Origin: Clostridium tagluense
Lineage (GTDB): Bacteria > Bacillota > Clostridia > Clostridiales > Clostridiaceae
Direction: 5' to 3'
Length of the DNA: 64,000 bases
NCBI RefSeq assembly: GCF_003865095.1
Contig: NZ_BHYK01000001.1
Span: 248,001-312,000 of the forward strand
Made by a program: the position numbers and the translations under genes. The notes beneath the pieces are model-generated. The model made no database searches, was not told the origin of the DNA, and worked only from the letters and a program-made list of their open reading frames with translations. The first letter of the stretch is position 1. Every line of letters begins with the position of its first letter. Positions 19,266 to 28,869 of the stretch are shown piece by piece.

Positions 19266-19904
19266 TTAAAATAATTTTTTGAAGCAGGTTTTGCAGAGCG
19301 AAGTTTTACCTTTGTTTGCAGAAATACAGTTATCCTTTAATACTGATTTTCCACATATTTCACATATGAGTTTTGAGGAGCAGCTATTAACCACCACAGA
19401 ACTTGATTTATTAGCTTTAGAACCTATTATTTTTTTCTTATTTGAAGGTGGATCATAATTAATAGGTTGCGTCTTCTCTTTCTTTTCAACTATTGAGTAA
19501 TTCATAGCATAGGTACTTTCACCAAAAAGCTCTAATTCGAATCTGGGATTTTCTGTATCATAAAACTCCTCAATAATGAGTCTTGTAACTTGGGCATCAT
19601 TTACTATAAGTCCACTTTTCTCTATACCATCAAAGATACTTTTTGTTATGTTGTTTGTGTCCGGATGTCTTTTTATACTTTTATAATATACCTTTAGAAC
19701 AGCAATAAGAGATTCTGTTAAAAAAATATTGGAATTTTGAATTCTACATTGATAAGCAATTTCTTCTTCATATAAAGCATATCTATCATGGTATTTGCCA
19801 GAATTATAAGGCAAAATAGCTCTTCCATTCATGTTGAATAGTTTAAAATTAGATTTTGAAATAGGCGAGCCTTTTATTATGACCTTTGCATAGGTGTTAC
19901 TCAT
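19266..19904 (-). CDS. RusA-like endonuclease domain plus zinc-ribbon-like tail
   Basis: A 212-residue protein. Residues about 5-130 match the RusA Holliday-junction resolvase fold: the RHPDTNNITKSIFDGI helix start (80-95) and SGLIVNDAQV (97-106). In E. coli RusA the acidic triad is D70, D72, D91 with K76; here the equivalents are D82, N84, D103 and K88, so the second acid is Asn. Residues 181-207 carry CEIC, a single C193 and CKTC, a zinc-ribbon-like addition I do not know from phage RusA. There are no phage genes around it, so it appears to be a chromosomal stand-alone gene. Role unknown. Confidence 0.7.
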   Translation of the reverse strand: MSNTYAKVIIKGSPISKSNFKLFNMNGRAILPYNSGKYHDRYALYEEEIAYQCRIQNSNIFLTESLIAVLKVYYKSIKRHPDTNNITKSIFDGIEKSGLIVNDAQVTRLIIEEFYDTENPRFELELFGESTYAMNYSIVEKKEKTQPINYDPPSNKKKIIGSKANKSSSVVVNSCSSKLICEICGKSVLKDNCISANKGKTSLCKTCFKKLF

Positions 19905-20162
19905 ATTTTCCCCCTAGAATCTATTTCCAATAGATGATAATTATTAGTCTTAACTTAATTTTCTATGATATAATCACATACACAATTATATCATAAAGTA
20001 TAGATACTCAGTAAGGACACTTAAAAATGCATATAAAGATTTGAAAAGCTAAACTCAATAAAGTATAATTAATTTGTGTTATTAATAGATACGAACATTT
20101 TTAGAAGGCTTATGAACACAGCTGGAAAATTATATAAACTATATTAAAGGTGGGTAAAAATA

Positions 20163-21185
20163 ATGGAAAAGAAGATTAAAATACTTGCAATAGAATCGAG
20201 TTGTGATGAGACAGCGGCAGCTGTGGTAGTTAATGGTCGCGAAATTTTATCAAATATTATTGCATCACAAATAGATATACATGAAAAATTTGGAGGCGTT
20301 GTTCCAGAAGTGGCATCTAGGAAACATATAGAAGTAATAAGTGCTGTAGTTCAAGAGGCTTTAGATGAAGCTAAAGTTACATTAGATGATATAGATGCAA
20401 TAGGAGTAACTTATGGGCCAGGGCTAGTTGGAGCACTACTTGTAGGTGTTCAATATGCTAAGGGACTGGCATATGCAACTAATAAACCATTAATTGGAGT
20501 TAATCATATAGAAGGTCATATTAGTGCTAATTTCATTCAATATAAGGAGCTAGAGCCACCATTTGTATGTTTGGTAGCTTCAGGTGGGCATACATTTGTT
20601 GTATATATGAAAGATCACGGTGAGTTTGAAGTTATGGGTCAAACTAGAGATGATGCAGCGGGAGAAGCCTTTGATAAGGTGGCTCGTGCTATTGGACTTG
20701 GGTATCCCGGTGGGCCTAAAATAGATAAAATAGCAAAACAAGGAAATGCAGATGCTATAAAATTTCCAAGAGCTAATTTTCATGACAATAGCTTAGATTT
20801 TTCCTTTAGTGGAGTTAAATCTTCGGTGCTAAATTACCTAAATAAAATGAACATGAAAAACGAGGAGATTAATGTACCTGATGTGGCAGCATCTTTTCAA
20901 AAGGCTGTGGTTAATGTTTTGGTTCATAATGCCTTAGAGGCATGTGAAATAAAGGGTGTAGATAAGATAACGATAGCTGGTGGGGTAGCATCAAATTCTT
21001 GCCTTAGAGAAACTATGATAAAAGAAGGGCAAAAGAAAAATATAAAAGTTTTGTTTCCAGAAATGGTGCTTTGCACTGATAATGCAGCTATGATTGGAAG
21101 TGCAGCTTACTTTGAATTAATTAGAGAAAGAGTTTCTGGTCTAAAACTCAATGCAATACCAAACTTAAAACTTGGAGAAAGATAG
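20163..21185 (+). CDS. tsaD: tRNA N6-adenosine threonylcarbamoyltransferase
   Basis: A 340-residue cytosolic enzyme (Kae1/Gcp/YgjD family) transferring threonylcarbamoyl to A37 of ANN-decoding tRNAs together with TsaB, TsaE and the TsaC product. The N-terminal [14 protein letters not shown] phosphate loop, the metal-binding HIEGH (H115, H119), [22 protein letters not shown] and the late CTDNAAMIG motif are all present. Length is standard. It is a single gene; its terminator overlaps the end of the convergent permease. Confidence 0.97.
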   Translation: MEKKIKILAIESSCDETAAAVVVNGREILSNIIASQIDIHEKFGGVVPEVASRKHIEVISAVVQEALDEAKVTLDDIDAIGVTYGPGLVGALLVGVQYAKGLAYATNKPLIGVNHIEGHISANFIQYKELEPPFVCLVASGGHTFVVYMKDHGEFEVMGQTRDDAAGEAFDKVARAIGLGYPGGPKIDKIAKQGNADAIKFPRANFHDNSLDFSFSGVKSSVLNYLNKMNMKNEEINVPDVAASFQKAVVNVLVHNALEACEIKGVDKITIAGGVASNSCLRETMIKEGQKKNIKVLFPEMVLCTDNAAMIGSAAYFELIRERVSGLKLNAIPNLKLGER

Positions 21186-21186
21186 G

Positions 21187-21213
21187 AAAGGATATTATAA
21201 CTTAATATCCTTT
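21187..21213 (+). terminator. Terminator after tsaD
   Basis: Inverted repeat AAAGGATATT (21187-21196) with AATATCCTTT (21204-21213), then TTCTTTTA. It overlaps the last codons of the convergent permease gene (stop at 21195). Confidence 0.75.
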
Positions 21214-22300
21214 TCTTTTAGTCTCCTATTAATGAATCTTTCAGCTAGTAGTATAACAATGGCCATGGTGGGTACTGCAAGGAACATACCAAGAACTCCA
21301 AAGGTTCCACCACCTATTAGTATGGAAAGAATAATAAGCAAGGGACTTAAACCAACAGATTTTCCAAGGATTTTTGGACCTAAATATAATCCATCAAATT
21401 GTTGAAGAATAATTATGAATAAAAGTACCCAAAAAGCTTTTACAGGACTATCAAGTAGAGTAATAAAGAAAGCGGGAACCATTCCAATTAATGGTCCAAA
21501 ATAAGGGATCATATTTGTAACTCCAACTATTAAGCTTATAAGTGCAACATAAGGCATTTTTAAAATGCTAAGGCCCACAAAACATATAAAACCAATAATA
21601 ACAGAGTCAATAAATTTACCTATAACAAAACCTGAAAAAATAGAATTTGCTTCTTTACTAAATTTTAGTAAACTATCTGCATTTTCTTTTTTAAAGATTG
21701 CATAAATCAGTCTCTTTATATTTAGTATTAATATCTCTTTATCCTTTAAAAGATAAAGCGACACAACAAATCCAAGCAAAAACTTCATAAAAGAAGAGGT
21801 AAAGCCTACAGCTGTCAGGAAAGCAAAATTAATACCTGTATTTAGGTACCTAGTTAAGTTAGACATGAATGTTGAGGCAGTTTCTTCTAAATATTTGGTT
21901 ACACCATATTTATCAAGTAATTGAACCTTATCCATATTATTAGAAACCCAAATTTGAGTTTTAGCTATGTACCCAGGAGTGGCATCTGTCAATTCACGAA
22001 TACTTACACCTATATTGGGGGTTAGTATGGTGATACTAAAAAATGATATGCCTAAAACACATACATATATAATAAGTAAAGTTAAAGCACGTTTTGTATG
22101 GAATTTTTTTCAATACTAACCATTATAGGGTTTAATAAGTAAGCAATACCGAATGCCCATATAAAGGAACTTATGTAGGATATAAAAACGCTAAAGGAAG
22201 TTGTAAGTATTTCTATATCATTTACTACTCTTAATAAAATAAATGATAATAAAATTATAGGAATTAATTTTATATAAGGGATTTTTTTATCGTTAAACAA
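21195..22300 (-). pseudogene. AI-2E family (YtvI/PerM-like) permease, frameshifted
   Basis: Two reading frames together make one permease of about 368 residues. The N-terminal frame (TTG 22300 to stop 22082) gives a short tail and two membrane segments up to NPIMVSIEK. The C-terminal frame (open to 21195) carries the rest, including GVTNMIPYFGPLIGM and GGGTFGVLGMFLAVP. They join if one base is added in the run of seven A (minus strand) at about 22103-22109: translation then continues EKKFHTKRALTLLIIYVC, a missing membrane helix, into the second frame. It may be a true frameshift mutation, a slippage site, or a sequencing error. The family exports or imports various small molecules; substrate unknown. 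Confidence 0.8.
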
Positions 22301-22579
22301 GTTTAATTCACTTCCTTAATTAATGATATTTTTAGTAATAGTGTCATTAAACGATTATATCATAAATTTTGTATATAAAATATCAGTAATCTGTATTTTT
22401 TATGTAAAAGAAATTGTAAAGCTTTAAATATAATGGTACACTTTTATTATGTATAATATATTCTAAATTATTACTGATTTTATAACTCATATAAAATCAT
22501 AAGAGTTTTTTTATTTAGTAAAATAAATATTAAAAGAGTAACAAATCATATAAAAAATATTTTGAATAGGAGAAAAAAT

Positions 22580-23047
22580 ATGTATAAAGTGCTCTTAGTT
22601 AATGATTGTAAATTTGAAAATTTTATTATGAGGGACATGCTTATAAATTTAGGCTATGAGGTTATCATAAGTAATGAATTTAATGCAGTTAGGGATGCAA
22701 GGGAGTTAAACTGTAACTTTATTATAGCAAATTTTATTATGAAAGAAAAAACAGGTGATAAAATACTGAAACAAATAAAAGAAATGTATCCTGAAACAAA
22801 GTGTGTTTTATCCTCAAGTAATGATATTAAATTAGAGGATTTTAATAATAGTGTAATAGATGGGTTTATACATACTCCCATAACTAAAGAAAAATTGGAA
22901 AAAGTTATGGTTGAAAATGAACCATTATTAAATAAATACAGTAAACATATGAAGCCATTGTTTTGTACATACTGTGGGGTAAAAATGGATGATGACGAGA
23001 AACTTGCGAAATTTTGTAAATATTGCGGTGAAAAATATAAATTTTAG
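22580..23047 (+). CDS. Degenerate receiver-like domain with zinc ribbon
   Basis: A 155-residue protein starting at ATG 22580 behind AGGAGA. Residues 1-118 look like a CheY-type receiver (KVLLVNDC, then CNFIIANFIM, then TKCVLSSS, then GFIHTPIT). The phosphoacceptor position is N51 instead of Asp, the conserved Lys before Pro is T99, and the usual acid pair is N8-D9, so phosphorylation is unlikely. Residues 129-149 carry CTYC and CKYC, a short zinc ribbon. The gene is monocistronic, followed by a long hairpin. It may be a protein-protein switch rather than a two-component regulator. Confidence 0.7.
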   Translation: MYKVLLVNDCKFENFIMRDMLINLGYEVIISNEFNAVRDARELNCNFIIANFIMKEKTGDKILKQIKEMYPETKCVLSSSNDIKLEDFNNSVIDGFIHTPITKEKLEKVMVENEPLLNKYSKHMKPLFCTYCGVKMDDDEKLAKFCKYCGEKYKF

Positions 23048-23124
23048 TTAATGAGTATATGAATAATTAAGGGGGATAACAATTATTAATTGTTATCCCC
23101 CTTAATGTTCCTATACTCATTATT
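23047..23124 (+). terminator. Long terminator-like hairpin
   Basis: A core of 18 bp perfect inverted repeat (TTAAGGGGGATAACAATT at 23067-23084 and its complement at 23088-23105), extended by an outer imperfect repeat of TAATGAGTATA with TATACTCATTA (about 23047-23124). No long T tract follows, so it could also be a processing or stability element. Confidence 0.6.
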
Positions 23125-23304
23125 TATAGTAGTGTAGCATAATGAAGTATTAACGTGTAAACAATATTTAATGGCTATTTATAGTGGAAAATTGAAGGGA
23201 TATGTAAAAAAGTGCAGAATATATTAAACATGAAGAAAATAATAATAATAATATTCAGAGTAGTTACATAACACAATAGTGTTAAAATATAGGAGGGCAC
23301 ATAT

Positions 23305-25332
23305 ATGATTAATAATTTTGATATTGAACAGGCTATGACTATTAAAATAGATGACGAACTACCAAGTATGCCTGAGTTTACAGCGGGGATAAGAAGAGCA
23401 CCAGACAGAGGATTTACTCTTACAAAGAATCAGACTGAGCTTGCTCTTAAGAATGCACTTAGGTATATTCCAGAAAAATATCATGCAAAGCTTGCACCAG
23501 AATTTATGGAGGAATTAATTACAAAAGGAAGAATATATGGATACCGTTTTAGACCACAAGGCAGAATTTATGGTAAGCCTATAAATGAATATAGCGGTAA
23601 TTGCTTAGAAGGTAAGGCTTTTCAAGTAATGATTGAGAATAATCTAGATTCAGATATAGCATTATATCCTTATGAATTAGTGACCTATGGTGAAACAGGA
23701 CAGGTATGTCAAAATTGGATGCAGTATAGACTGATAAAAAAATATTTAGAAAATTTAACGGAAGATCAAACACTTGTACTAGAGTCAGGACATCCACTTG
23801 GACTTTTCAAATCATCACCTCAATCACCAAGAGTTATTATAACTAATGGGCTTATGATAGGAATGTTTGATAATCCAAAGGATTGGCATGTAGCAACCCA
23901 ACTTGGAGTTGCAAACTATGGCCAAATGACAGCAGGAGGATGGATGTACATTGGACCACAAGGGATAGTACATGGTACATTTAACACCTTGCTTAATGCA
24001 GGAAGATTGAAACTTGGAATACCAGACGATGGTGATTTAAGAGGTAAAACATTTATAACTTCTGGACTTGGTGGAATGAGTGGGGCTCAACCTAAAGCTA
24101 TAGAAATTGCAAATGGAATTGGAATTATAGCAGAAGTTGATTATTCAAGAATTAAAACAAGATTGGATCAAGGATGGGTAAATATTGCCTCAGATAACCT
24201 TCAAGATATATTTAAAATTGTGGAAGAAAAAATAGAGAAAAAAGAGTCTATATCTATTGCTTATCACGGAAATATAGTGGATTTACTCCAATATGTAGTA
24301 GATAACAATATAAACATAGATTTACTATCAGACCAAACCTCTTGTCATGCACCCTATGATGGAGGATATGCACCTCAAGGAGTTACCTTTGATGAGCGAA
24401 CCAGGTTATTAAAAGAAGATAGAGATAAATTTACAAAGTTAATTGATAAAACCTTGATTAAACACTTTGAGTTAATTAAGAAAATGGTAGCTACAGGAAC
24501 ATATTTCTTTGATTATGGGAATTCATTTATGAAGGCTGTTTATGATGCAGGCGCTATAGAAATATCTAAGAATGGTGTAGATGAGAAAGATGGATTTATA
24601 TTCCCATCCTATGTAGAAGACATAATGGGACCGATGCTTTTTGACTATGGTTACGGACCATTTAGATGGGTTTGCTTAAGTGGAAATCATGAGGATTTAG
24701 TAAAGACAGATAAGGCAGCTATGGGATGTATTGATCCAAATAGACGGGGACAGGACAGAGATAATTATATATGGATAAGAGATGCAGAAAAGAATAAATT
24801 GGTAGTTGGAACTGAGGCTAGAATACTTTATCAAGATGCACAGGGTAGAATAGATATTGCCTTGAAGTTTAATGATATGGTGAGACTGGGTGAAGTTGGT
24901 CCTATAATGCTTGGTCGTGATCATCATGATGTTAGTGGAACTGATTCCCCATTTAGAGAAACTTCTAATATAAAAGATGGAAGTAATGTAATGGCAGACA
25001 TGGCAGTTCAATGTTTTGCAGGAAATGCTGCCAGAGGCATGAGTTTAATTGCTCTTCACAATGGTGGAGGGGTAGGTATAGGTAAATCTATTAATGGTGG
25101 TTTTGGGCTTGTCCTTGATGGTAGTGACAGAATAGATAGTATTATAAAGTCATCTATGGCTTGGGATGTTATGGGTGGAGTGGCCAGGCGTGCTTGGGCT
25201 AGAAATCCACACTCAATAGAGACAAGCATAGATTACAACAAGAAAAATGCTGACATTGATCATATTACATTGCCATACTTAACAGATGATGCAATTATTT
25301 CAAAAGCAATAGAAAAAGTTTTTAATAAATAA
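23305..25332 (+). CDS. hutU: Urocanate hydratase
   Basis: A 675-residue NAD+-dependent enzyme converting urocanate to 4-imidazolone-5-propionate, step two of histidine breakdown. Clear family motifs are LESGHPLGLF, GGWMYIGPQGIVHGTFNT, TSGLGGMSGAQPKA, the DQTSCHAPYDGGYAP cysteine region and HNGGGVGIGKSINGGFGL. It has the longer form typical of clostridia and related anaerobes, compared with about 550 residues in Bacillus. It has an AGGAGG site and its own terminator. No hutH, hutI or hutG gene lies in the window, so it is an orphan here and needs partners elsewhere. Confidence 0.96.
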   Translation: MINNFDIEQAMTIKIDDELPSMPEFTAGIRRAPDRGFTLTKNQTELALKNALRYIPEKYHAKLAPEFMEELITKGRIYGYRFRPQGRIYGKPINEYSGNCLEGKAFQVMIENNLDSDIALYPYELVTYGETGQVCQNWMQYRLIKKYLENLTEDQTLVLESGHPLGLFKSSPQSPRVIITNGLMIGMFDNPKDWHVATQLGVANYGQMTAGGWMYIGPQGIVHGTFNTLLNAGRLKLGIPDDGDLRGKTFITSGLGGMSGAQPKAIEIANGIGIIAEVDYSRIKTRLDQGWVNIASDNLQDIFKIVEEKIEKKESISIAYHGNIVDLLQYVVDNNINIDLLSDQTSCHAPYDGGYAPQGVTFDERTRLLKEDRDKFTKLIDKTLIKHFELIKKMVATGTYFFDYGNSFMKAVYDAGAIEISKNGVDEKDGFIFPSYVEDIMGPMLFDYGYGPFRWVCLSGNHEDLVKTDKAAMGCIDPNRRGQDRDNYIWIRDAEKNKLVVGTEARILYQDAQGRIDIALKFNDMVRLGEVGPIMLGRDHHDVSGTDSPFRETSNIKDGSNVMADMAVQCFAGNAARGMSLIALHNGGGVGIGKSINGGFGLVLDGSDRIDSIIKSSMAWDVMGGVARRAWARNPHSIETSIDYNKKNADIDHITLPYLTDDAIISKAIEKVFNK

Positions 25333-25344
25333 AAAAAATATTTA

Positions 25345-25396
25345 TAAGTAAAGAAAAAGGCATTAGTTAAATTAAACTTATGCCTTTTTTTACTTA
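25345..25396. terminator. Terminator after hutU
   Basis: Imperfect 17-19 bp inverted repeat (25345-25363 with 25380-25396), ending in seven T residues inside the right arm. Confidence 0.8.
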
Positions 25397-25597
25397 TAAA
25401 TATATTATTAATATTTATAAAAAATGAAGAAATGTAAGGGCTATATAAGAAGTGCCTATATGAATATTTTAACATATAGAAATTGTGTTAAATATAAAAC
25501 ATTCTAGTTGATACACTAGTATAAGTGGGGTATAATGGTCTAGGTTTCAATGATTTAAAATAGTAATTATTTTTATGTCTGTAAGAGGAGCAAAATT

Positions 25598-26710
25598 ATG
25601 AATATCCATGGGAAAAAAGTAAATAAAAATTTCAAGTTATTCATTATTGCTTTGTGTTTAGTTTTAAGCATAATTGCTCTAATGGCAGGTCCAAATAAAA
25701 TATGGAAGATTATTAAAAATACAAGTGAAAATAGAGAAGTTATACCCAGTGAAAAGACTGAAGTTAATAATGACGAAAAAATTGTAGTTAATAGTAAAAT
25801 AACAAAGATAGCATTTGAAAAGAATAACAATGTTTATCTTTATGATGAAATAAAGCAGCAAATTAAATCCATAGGTGATGATTCAAAATCTAAGGATATA
25901 TTAAAGCTTTCTCCGGATAAAACAAAAATAGTATTTAGGTATTTTAATGAAAAAAAAGCAACATATCCACCGCATATAGTTATTTACGATGTTAAAAGCG
26001 AAAGCCTAACAGATATTGTTATAGATAATAAAAACGTCCAACAAATTATTGACATGAAATGGATAGATAATGTGAATATTTTAGTCACAGGGCATATTAA
26101 TCCTTCAGTTTCAGGATATGCAGTATATAACATAAAAAGTAAAGCAGAGCTAATATCTTGTGTGGGTACTATAAGAGATGTTACTATAAGCAAAAAAAAT
26201 ATTCTTTACAGCAATACACCGCATATATTCCCAGCACCAAAAGCTAATCTATTCCTTAATGGTAATAAGATCTTTGAGTCCAATAAGGATAAAGAAGAAA
26301 TATTCGACGCTGTAATATCTAAGGATGGTAAAAACATTGCCTTCAGAAGTTGGGTAGCCAGTGAAAAAAATCCAAAGGATAAGGTAAGTGCCTATCTTAA
26401 TATAGCTAAAATTAATAGTGATAATAAATCAATAAGCAATTTAAAGCAGATAAGCATAAGTATTGATACAACTGGAGATATGGAATTCGATAATAAAAAT
26501 AATATAAGAATTATAGGTAATGAGTTTATATACAAATTAGAAGCTGATAATCTTATCAAGGTGAAGAATACCTTAGCAAAGAAGCTAGAACTTTCTAACG
26601 AGCAGATTGCATCATTTAAAAAAGTTTTAGCTAAAATATTCCCTGAGGATGCTATTTCAGAAGGAACAGTATTAGAAGATATTGATATATACAATATAGA
26701 ACTTTTTTAA
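25598..26710 (+). CDS. Membrane-anchored beta-propeller-like protein, unrecognised
   Basis: A 370-residue protein with an N-terminal membrane anchor (about 13-32), a charged linker, then an extracellular part with repeated short strands of the type ILKLSPDKTKIVFRY, VISKDGKNIAFRSW and NNVYLYDE, which look like TolB/WD40-like propeller blades. I cannot assign a named family. It has a GAGGAG site and starts ATG 25598. No terminator follows; the next gene, another small membrane protein, is 126 bases downstream. Likely an envelope protein; no enzymatic motif seen. Confidence 0.7.
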   Translation: MNIHGKKVNKNFKLFIIALCLVLSIIALMAGPNKIWKIIKNTSENREVIPSEKTEVNNDEKIVVNSKITKIAFEKNNNVYLYDEIKQQIKSIGDDSKSKDILKLSPDKTKIVFRYFNEKKATYPPHIVIYDVKSESLTDIVIDNKNVQQIIDMKWIDNVNILVTGHINPSVSGYAVYNIKSKAELISCVGTIRDVTISKKNILYSNTPHIFPAPKANLFLNGNKIFESNKDKEEIFDAVISKDGKNIAFRSWVASEKNPKDKVSAYLNIAKINSDNKSISNLKQISISIDTTGDMEFDNKNNIRIIGNEFIYKLEADNLIKVKNTLAKKLELSNEQIASFKKVLAKIFPEDAISEGTVLEDIDIYNIELF

Positions 26711-26836
26711 ATTTTAAAAAATTATGACAATATAGTTTGATTTTGTGTTTAGATATAAAATATTGTTAACAAATATTTAAAAATTTGGTATAATAACCGT
26801 AAGAGTTTTGGAAAAAAATATGGAAGAAGGGTTATT

Positions 26837-27253
26837 ATGAAAAAGAATAATACTAATAGGTCTCTAAACACAAAAGCCCATGTAAAATCTAAGCCAAAGT
26901 CTATAACAAAATCAATAGGTAGCAAATTGGCTATGTTACTGGGCGTTATTATACCAGTAGCTGCATTGATAGGTTACGCTATGGATATGAACTTTTTTTC
27001 TATTACAATAATTTTATCAGCTTTTGTTTTAATTATAAGTATAGCTGCTTATTTAAAAGATGAGGTCATTTACCCTAATCCTAAAGCAATACAACACGAT
27101 AATACATTAACCACTAAAAAAAATGGAATAAGCAAAAAACATAGCAGGAAATTTTCAGTTTTAATAAAAAAAGGAACAATTCAAGTGGTGTTATGCATGA
27201 TAATAATTATATTATGTACTTATTTAGGACAAGTTATATATAAAGCTAATTAA
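26837..27253 (+). CDS. Small membrane protein, unrecognised
   Basis: A 138-residue protein with a basic N-terminal tail, two adjacent membrane segments (about 30-48 and 53-74), a polar loop rich in Lys/His, and a third membrane segment (about 113-135). There are no conserved motifs I recognise. It has an AGAAGGG site. It stands downstream of the propeller-like gene and before two hairpins. Confidence 0.6.
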   Translation: MKKNNTNRSLNTKAHVKSKPKSITKSIGSKLAMLLGVIIPVAALIGYAMDMNFFSITIILSAFVLIISIAAYLKDEVIYPNPKAIQHDNTLTTKKNGISKKHSRKFSVLIKKGTIQVVLCMIIIILCTYLGQVIYKAN

Positions 27254-27281
27254 TAATAAAACCCATTCAGATTTATTATTT

Positions 27282-27386
27282 AGGCATCTTAAAAATATAG
27301 GCTAGTATATACTAGTTATTTTTTGAAGATGCCTTATATAGGTATTAGGGATAAATAATTCAAATTAATTTTAATTATTTATCCCT
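27282..27386 (+). terminator. Two consecutive hairpins before focA
   Basis: Hairpin 1: AGGCATCTT / AAGATGCCT (27282-27334) with a CTAGTATATACTAG palindrome in its loop. Hairpin 2: perfect 14-bp AGGGATAAATAATT / AATTATTTATCCCT (27347-27386), followed by T-rich sequence. The second is the better terminator; both could also shape the formate channel leader. Confidence 0.6.
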
Positions 27387-27441
27387 TTATTTTCATTAAA
27401 ATATTGTTAAAAGAATAATAAATGTTATAAGGAGTTTTAAT

Positions 27442-28281
27442 ATGGATAAATCAATGTTAAGCACAAAAGAGGTATGTAACTATGTAGAATCCCTTGGAAT
27501 ACAAAAGGCAAATAATAAGTTTATTCAAACGCTTATTCTTGGAATATTGGCAGGGGCATTTATAGCTATTGGAGGATTTTCAGCAGCAATGGCATCTCAT
27601 AGTATAGAAAATGTAGGAGTAGCTAAACTTGTTTCTGGAATAATATTTCCAGTAGGACTTATGCTTGTTATAATTTGCGGTGCTGAACTTTTTACTGGAA
27701 ATTGTTTACTTACTGTAGCTTATGCTCAAAAGAAAATAACACTAAAAAAAATGCTTAAAAATTGGGCAATAGTATATTTTGCAAATTTCATTGGTGCATT
27801 TATTATTGTAGTTTTAATATATTATAGTGGGTTATTAAGCACAAGCGGAGGGAAATTTGGTGGATATGTAATAAAGGTAGCAGCTTATAAATGTGGACTT
27901 ACATTTATTCAAGCCTTTACAAGCGGAATACTTTGTAATTTTGTAGTATCATTAGCAGTTTGGGGATCCTATGCAGCGAAGGATGTAGTTTCCAAGGTGT
28001 TTATTTCTTTCTTCCCAATAATGGCATTTGTTATTGCAGGTTTTGAACACAGCGTCGCAAATATGTACTATCTCTTGTTAGGTTTATTTGCAAAAGTTAA
28101 TCCTGATTATGTACAATTGTCTCACCAAAGTGCAGAAAAAGTAGCAAATATTAATTTTGTACATATTGCTCAAAATTTGATTCCTACAACACTGGGGAAT
28201 ATAGTTGGAGGCGGGATTTTTGTAGGACTAGCCTATTGGTTAATATTTAATAAAGCAGTTTTAAAAGATGTTGATAGGTAA
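27442..28281 (+). CDS. Formate/nitrite channel (FNT family)
   Basis: A 279-residue inner-membrane protein with six hydrophobic segments and FNT signatures: GILAGAFIAIGGFSAA, GAELFTGNC, GILCNFVVSLAVW and GFEHSVANMYY with the pore histidine. Homologues form pentameric channels for formate, nitrite or hydrosulfide. In a fermenter with pyruvate metabolism formate is the likely substrate, but this cannot be read from the sequence. AAGGAG site. Only two bases separate its stop from that of the convergent DtxR-like gene. Confidence 0.9.
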   Translation: MDKSMLSTKEVCNYVESLGIQKANNKFIQTLILGILAGAFIAIGGFSAAMASHSIENVGVAKLVSGIIFPVGLMLVIICGAELFTGNCLLTVAYAQKKITLKKMLKNWAIVYFANFIGAFIIVVLIYYSGLLSTSGGKFGGYVIKVAAYKCGLTFIQAFTSGILCNFVVSLAVWGSYAAKDVVSKVFISFFPIMAFVIAGFEHSVANMYYLLLGLFAKVNPDYVQLSHQSAEKVANINFVHIAQNLIPTTLGNIVGGGIFVGLAYWLIFNKAVLKDVDR

Positions 28282-28283
28282 TA

Positions 28284-28667
28284 TCATTTTTCTTTTGTAA
28301 AATTAGAAAGGAATTGTTGCATTGCATAAATCGAATCACTGCTGATAACGTGCTCAATTGCGCAGGCATCTTTATCTGCAATACGAGCATCAATCTTTAA
28401 AACCTCTACGAACAATCTCTGAATCACTTCATGTTTTTTGGATGTGAATTCAGCTAGTTTAAGGCCTGTGGGAGTAAGGAATACCTCCTTGTATTTTTCA
28501 TTTATAATCAATCCTTTTTCTGAGAGAGTTGACATGGCACTATTGGTGCTTGCTTTTGTTACATTAAGAATTTCAGCTATATCGGATACTCTTGCTCCTT
28601 TCCCCTCAGTAGATAGGTTATATATAGCTTCAAGGTAGTTTTCCATGGTAAAAGTCAAGTTTTTCAT
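28284..28667 (-). CDS. DtxR/MntR-family metal-dependent regulator
   Basis: A 127-residue regulator with an N-terminal winged helix (MENYLEAIYNLSTEGKGARVSDIAEILNV start, TKASTNSAMSTLSEKG recognition region) and a C-terminal dimerisation/metal-binding part containing DACAIEHVIS, where E and H fit MntR-type metal ligands. There is no SH3-like third domain, so it is MntR-like in size. The ATG has GGAGGG upstream. Its own upstream region has an inverted repeat GTTATA / TATAAC around 28694-28724, a possible self-operator. It lies next to the iron-siderophore block, but the metal is not determined. Confidence 0.85.
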   Translation of the reverse strand: MKNLTFTMENYLEAIYNLSTEGKGARVSDIAEILNVTKASTNSAMSTLSEKGLIINEKYKEVFLTPTGLKLAEFTSKKHEVIQRLFVEVLKIDARIADKDACAIEHVISSDSIYAMQQFLSNFTKEK

Positions 28668-28808
28668 TAGTTTCCCTCCATATCAAAAATCAAGTTATAC
28701 TATTTTAATATTTTAATTATAACCTGTTGTTTAATAAAAATAAAGAGTATTTATAAAACCTAAAATGCAAGGTGTATATGAAATAGATTTGTATTATCGC
28801 ATGAATAT

Positions 28809-28852
28809 AAAATATCCTGTCAAGAAGAGGGTTCTTCTTGACAGGATATTTT
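28809..28852. terminator. Terminator of the siderophore operon
   Basis: A perfect 20-bp inverted repeat (28809-28828 and 28833-28852) with a 4-base loop. On the minus strand the stem ends in TTTTATATT, just after the ABC exporter stop at 28870. Confidence 0.9.
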
Positions 28853-28869
28853 ACTAGTTGGAGTAATGG

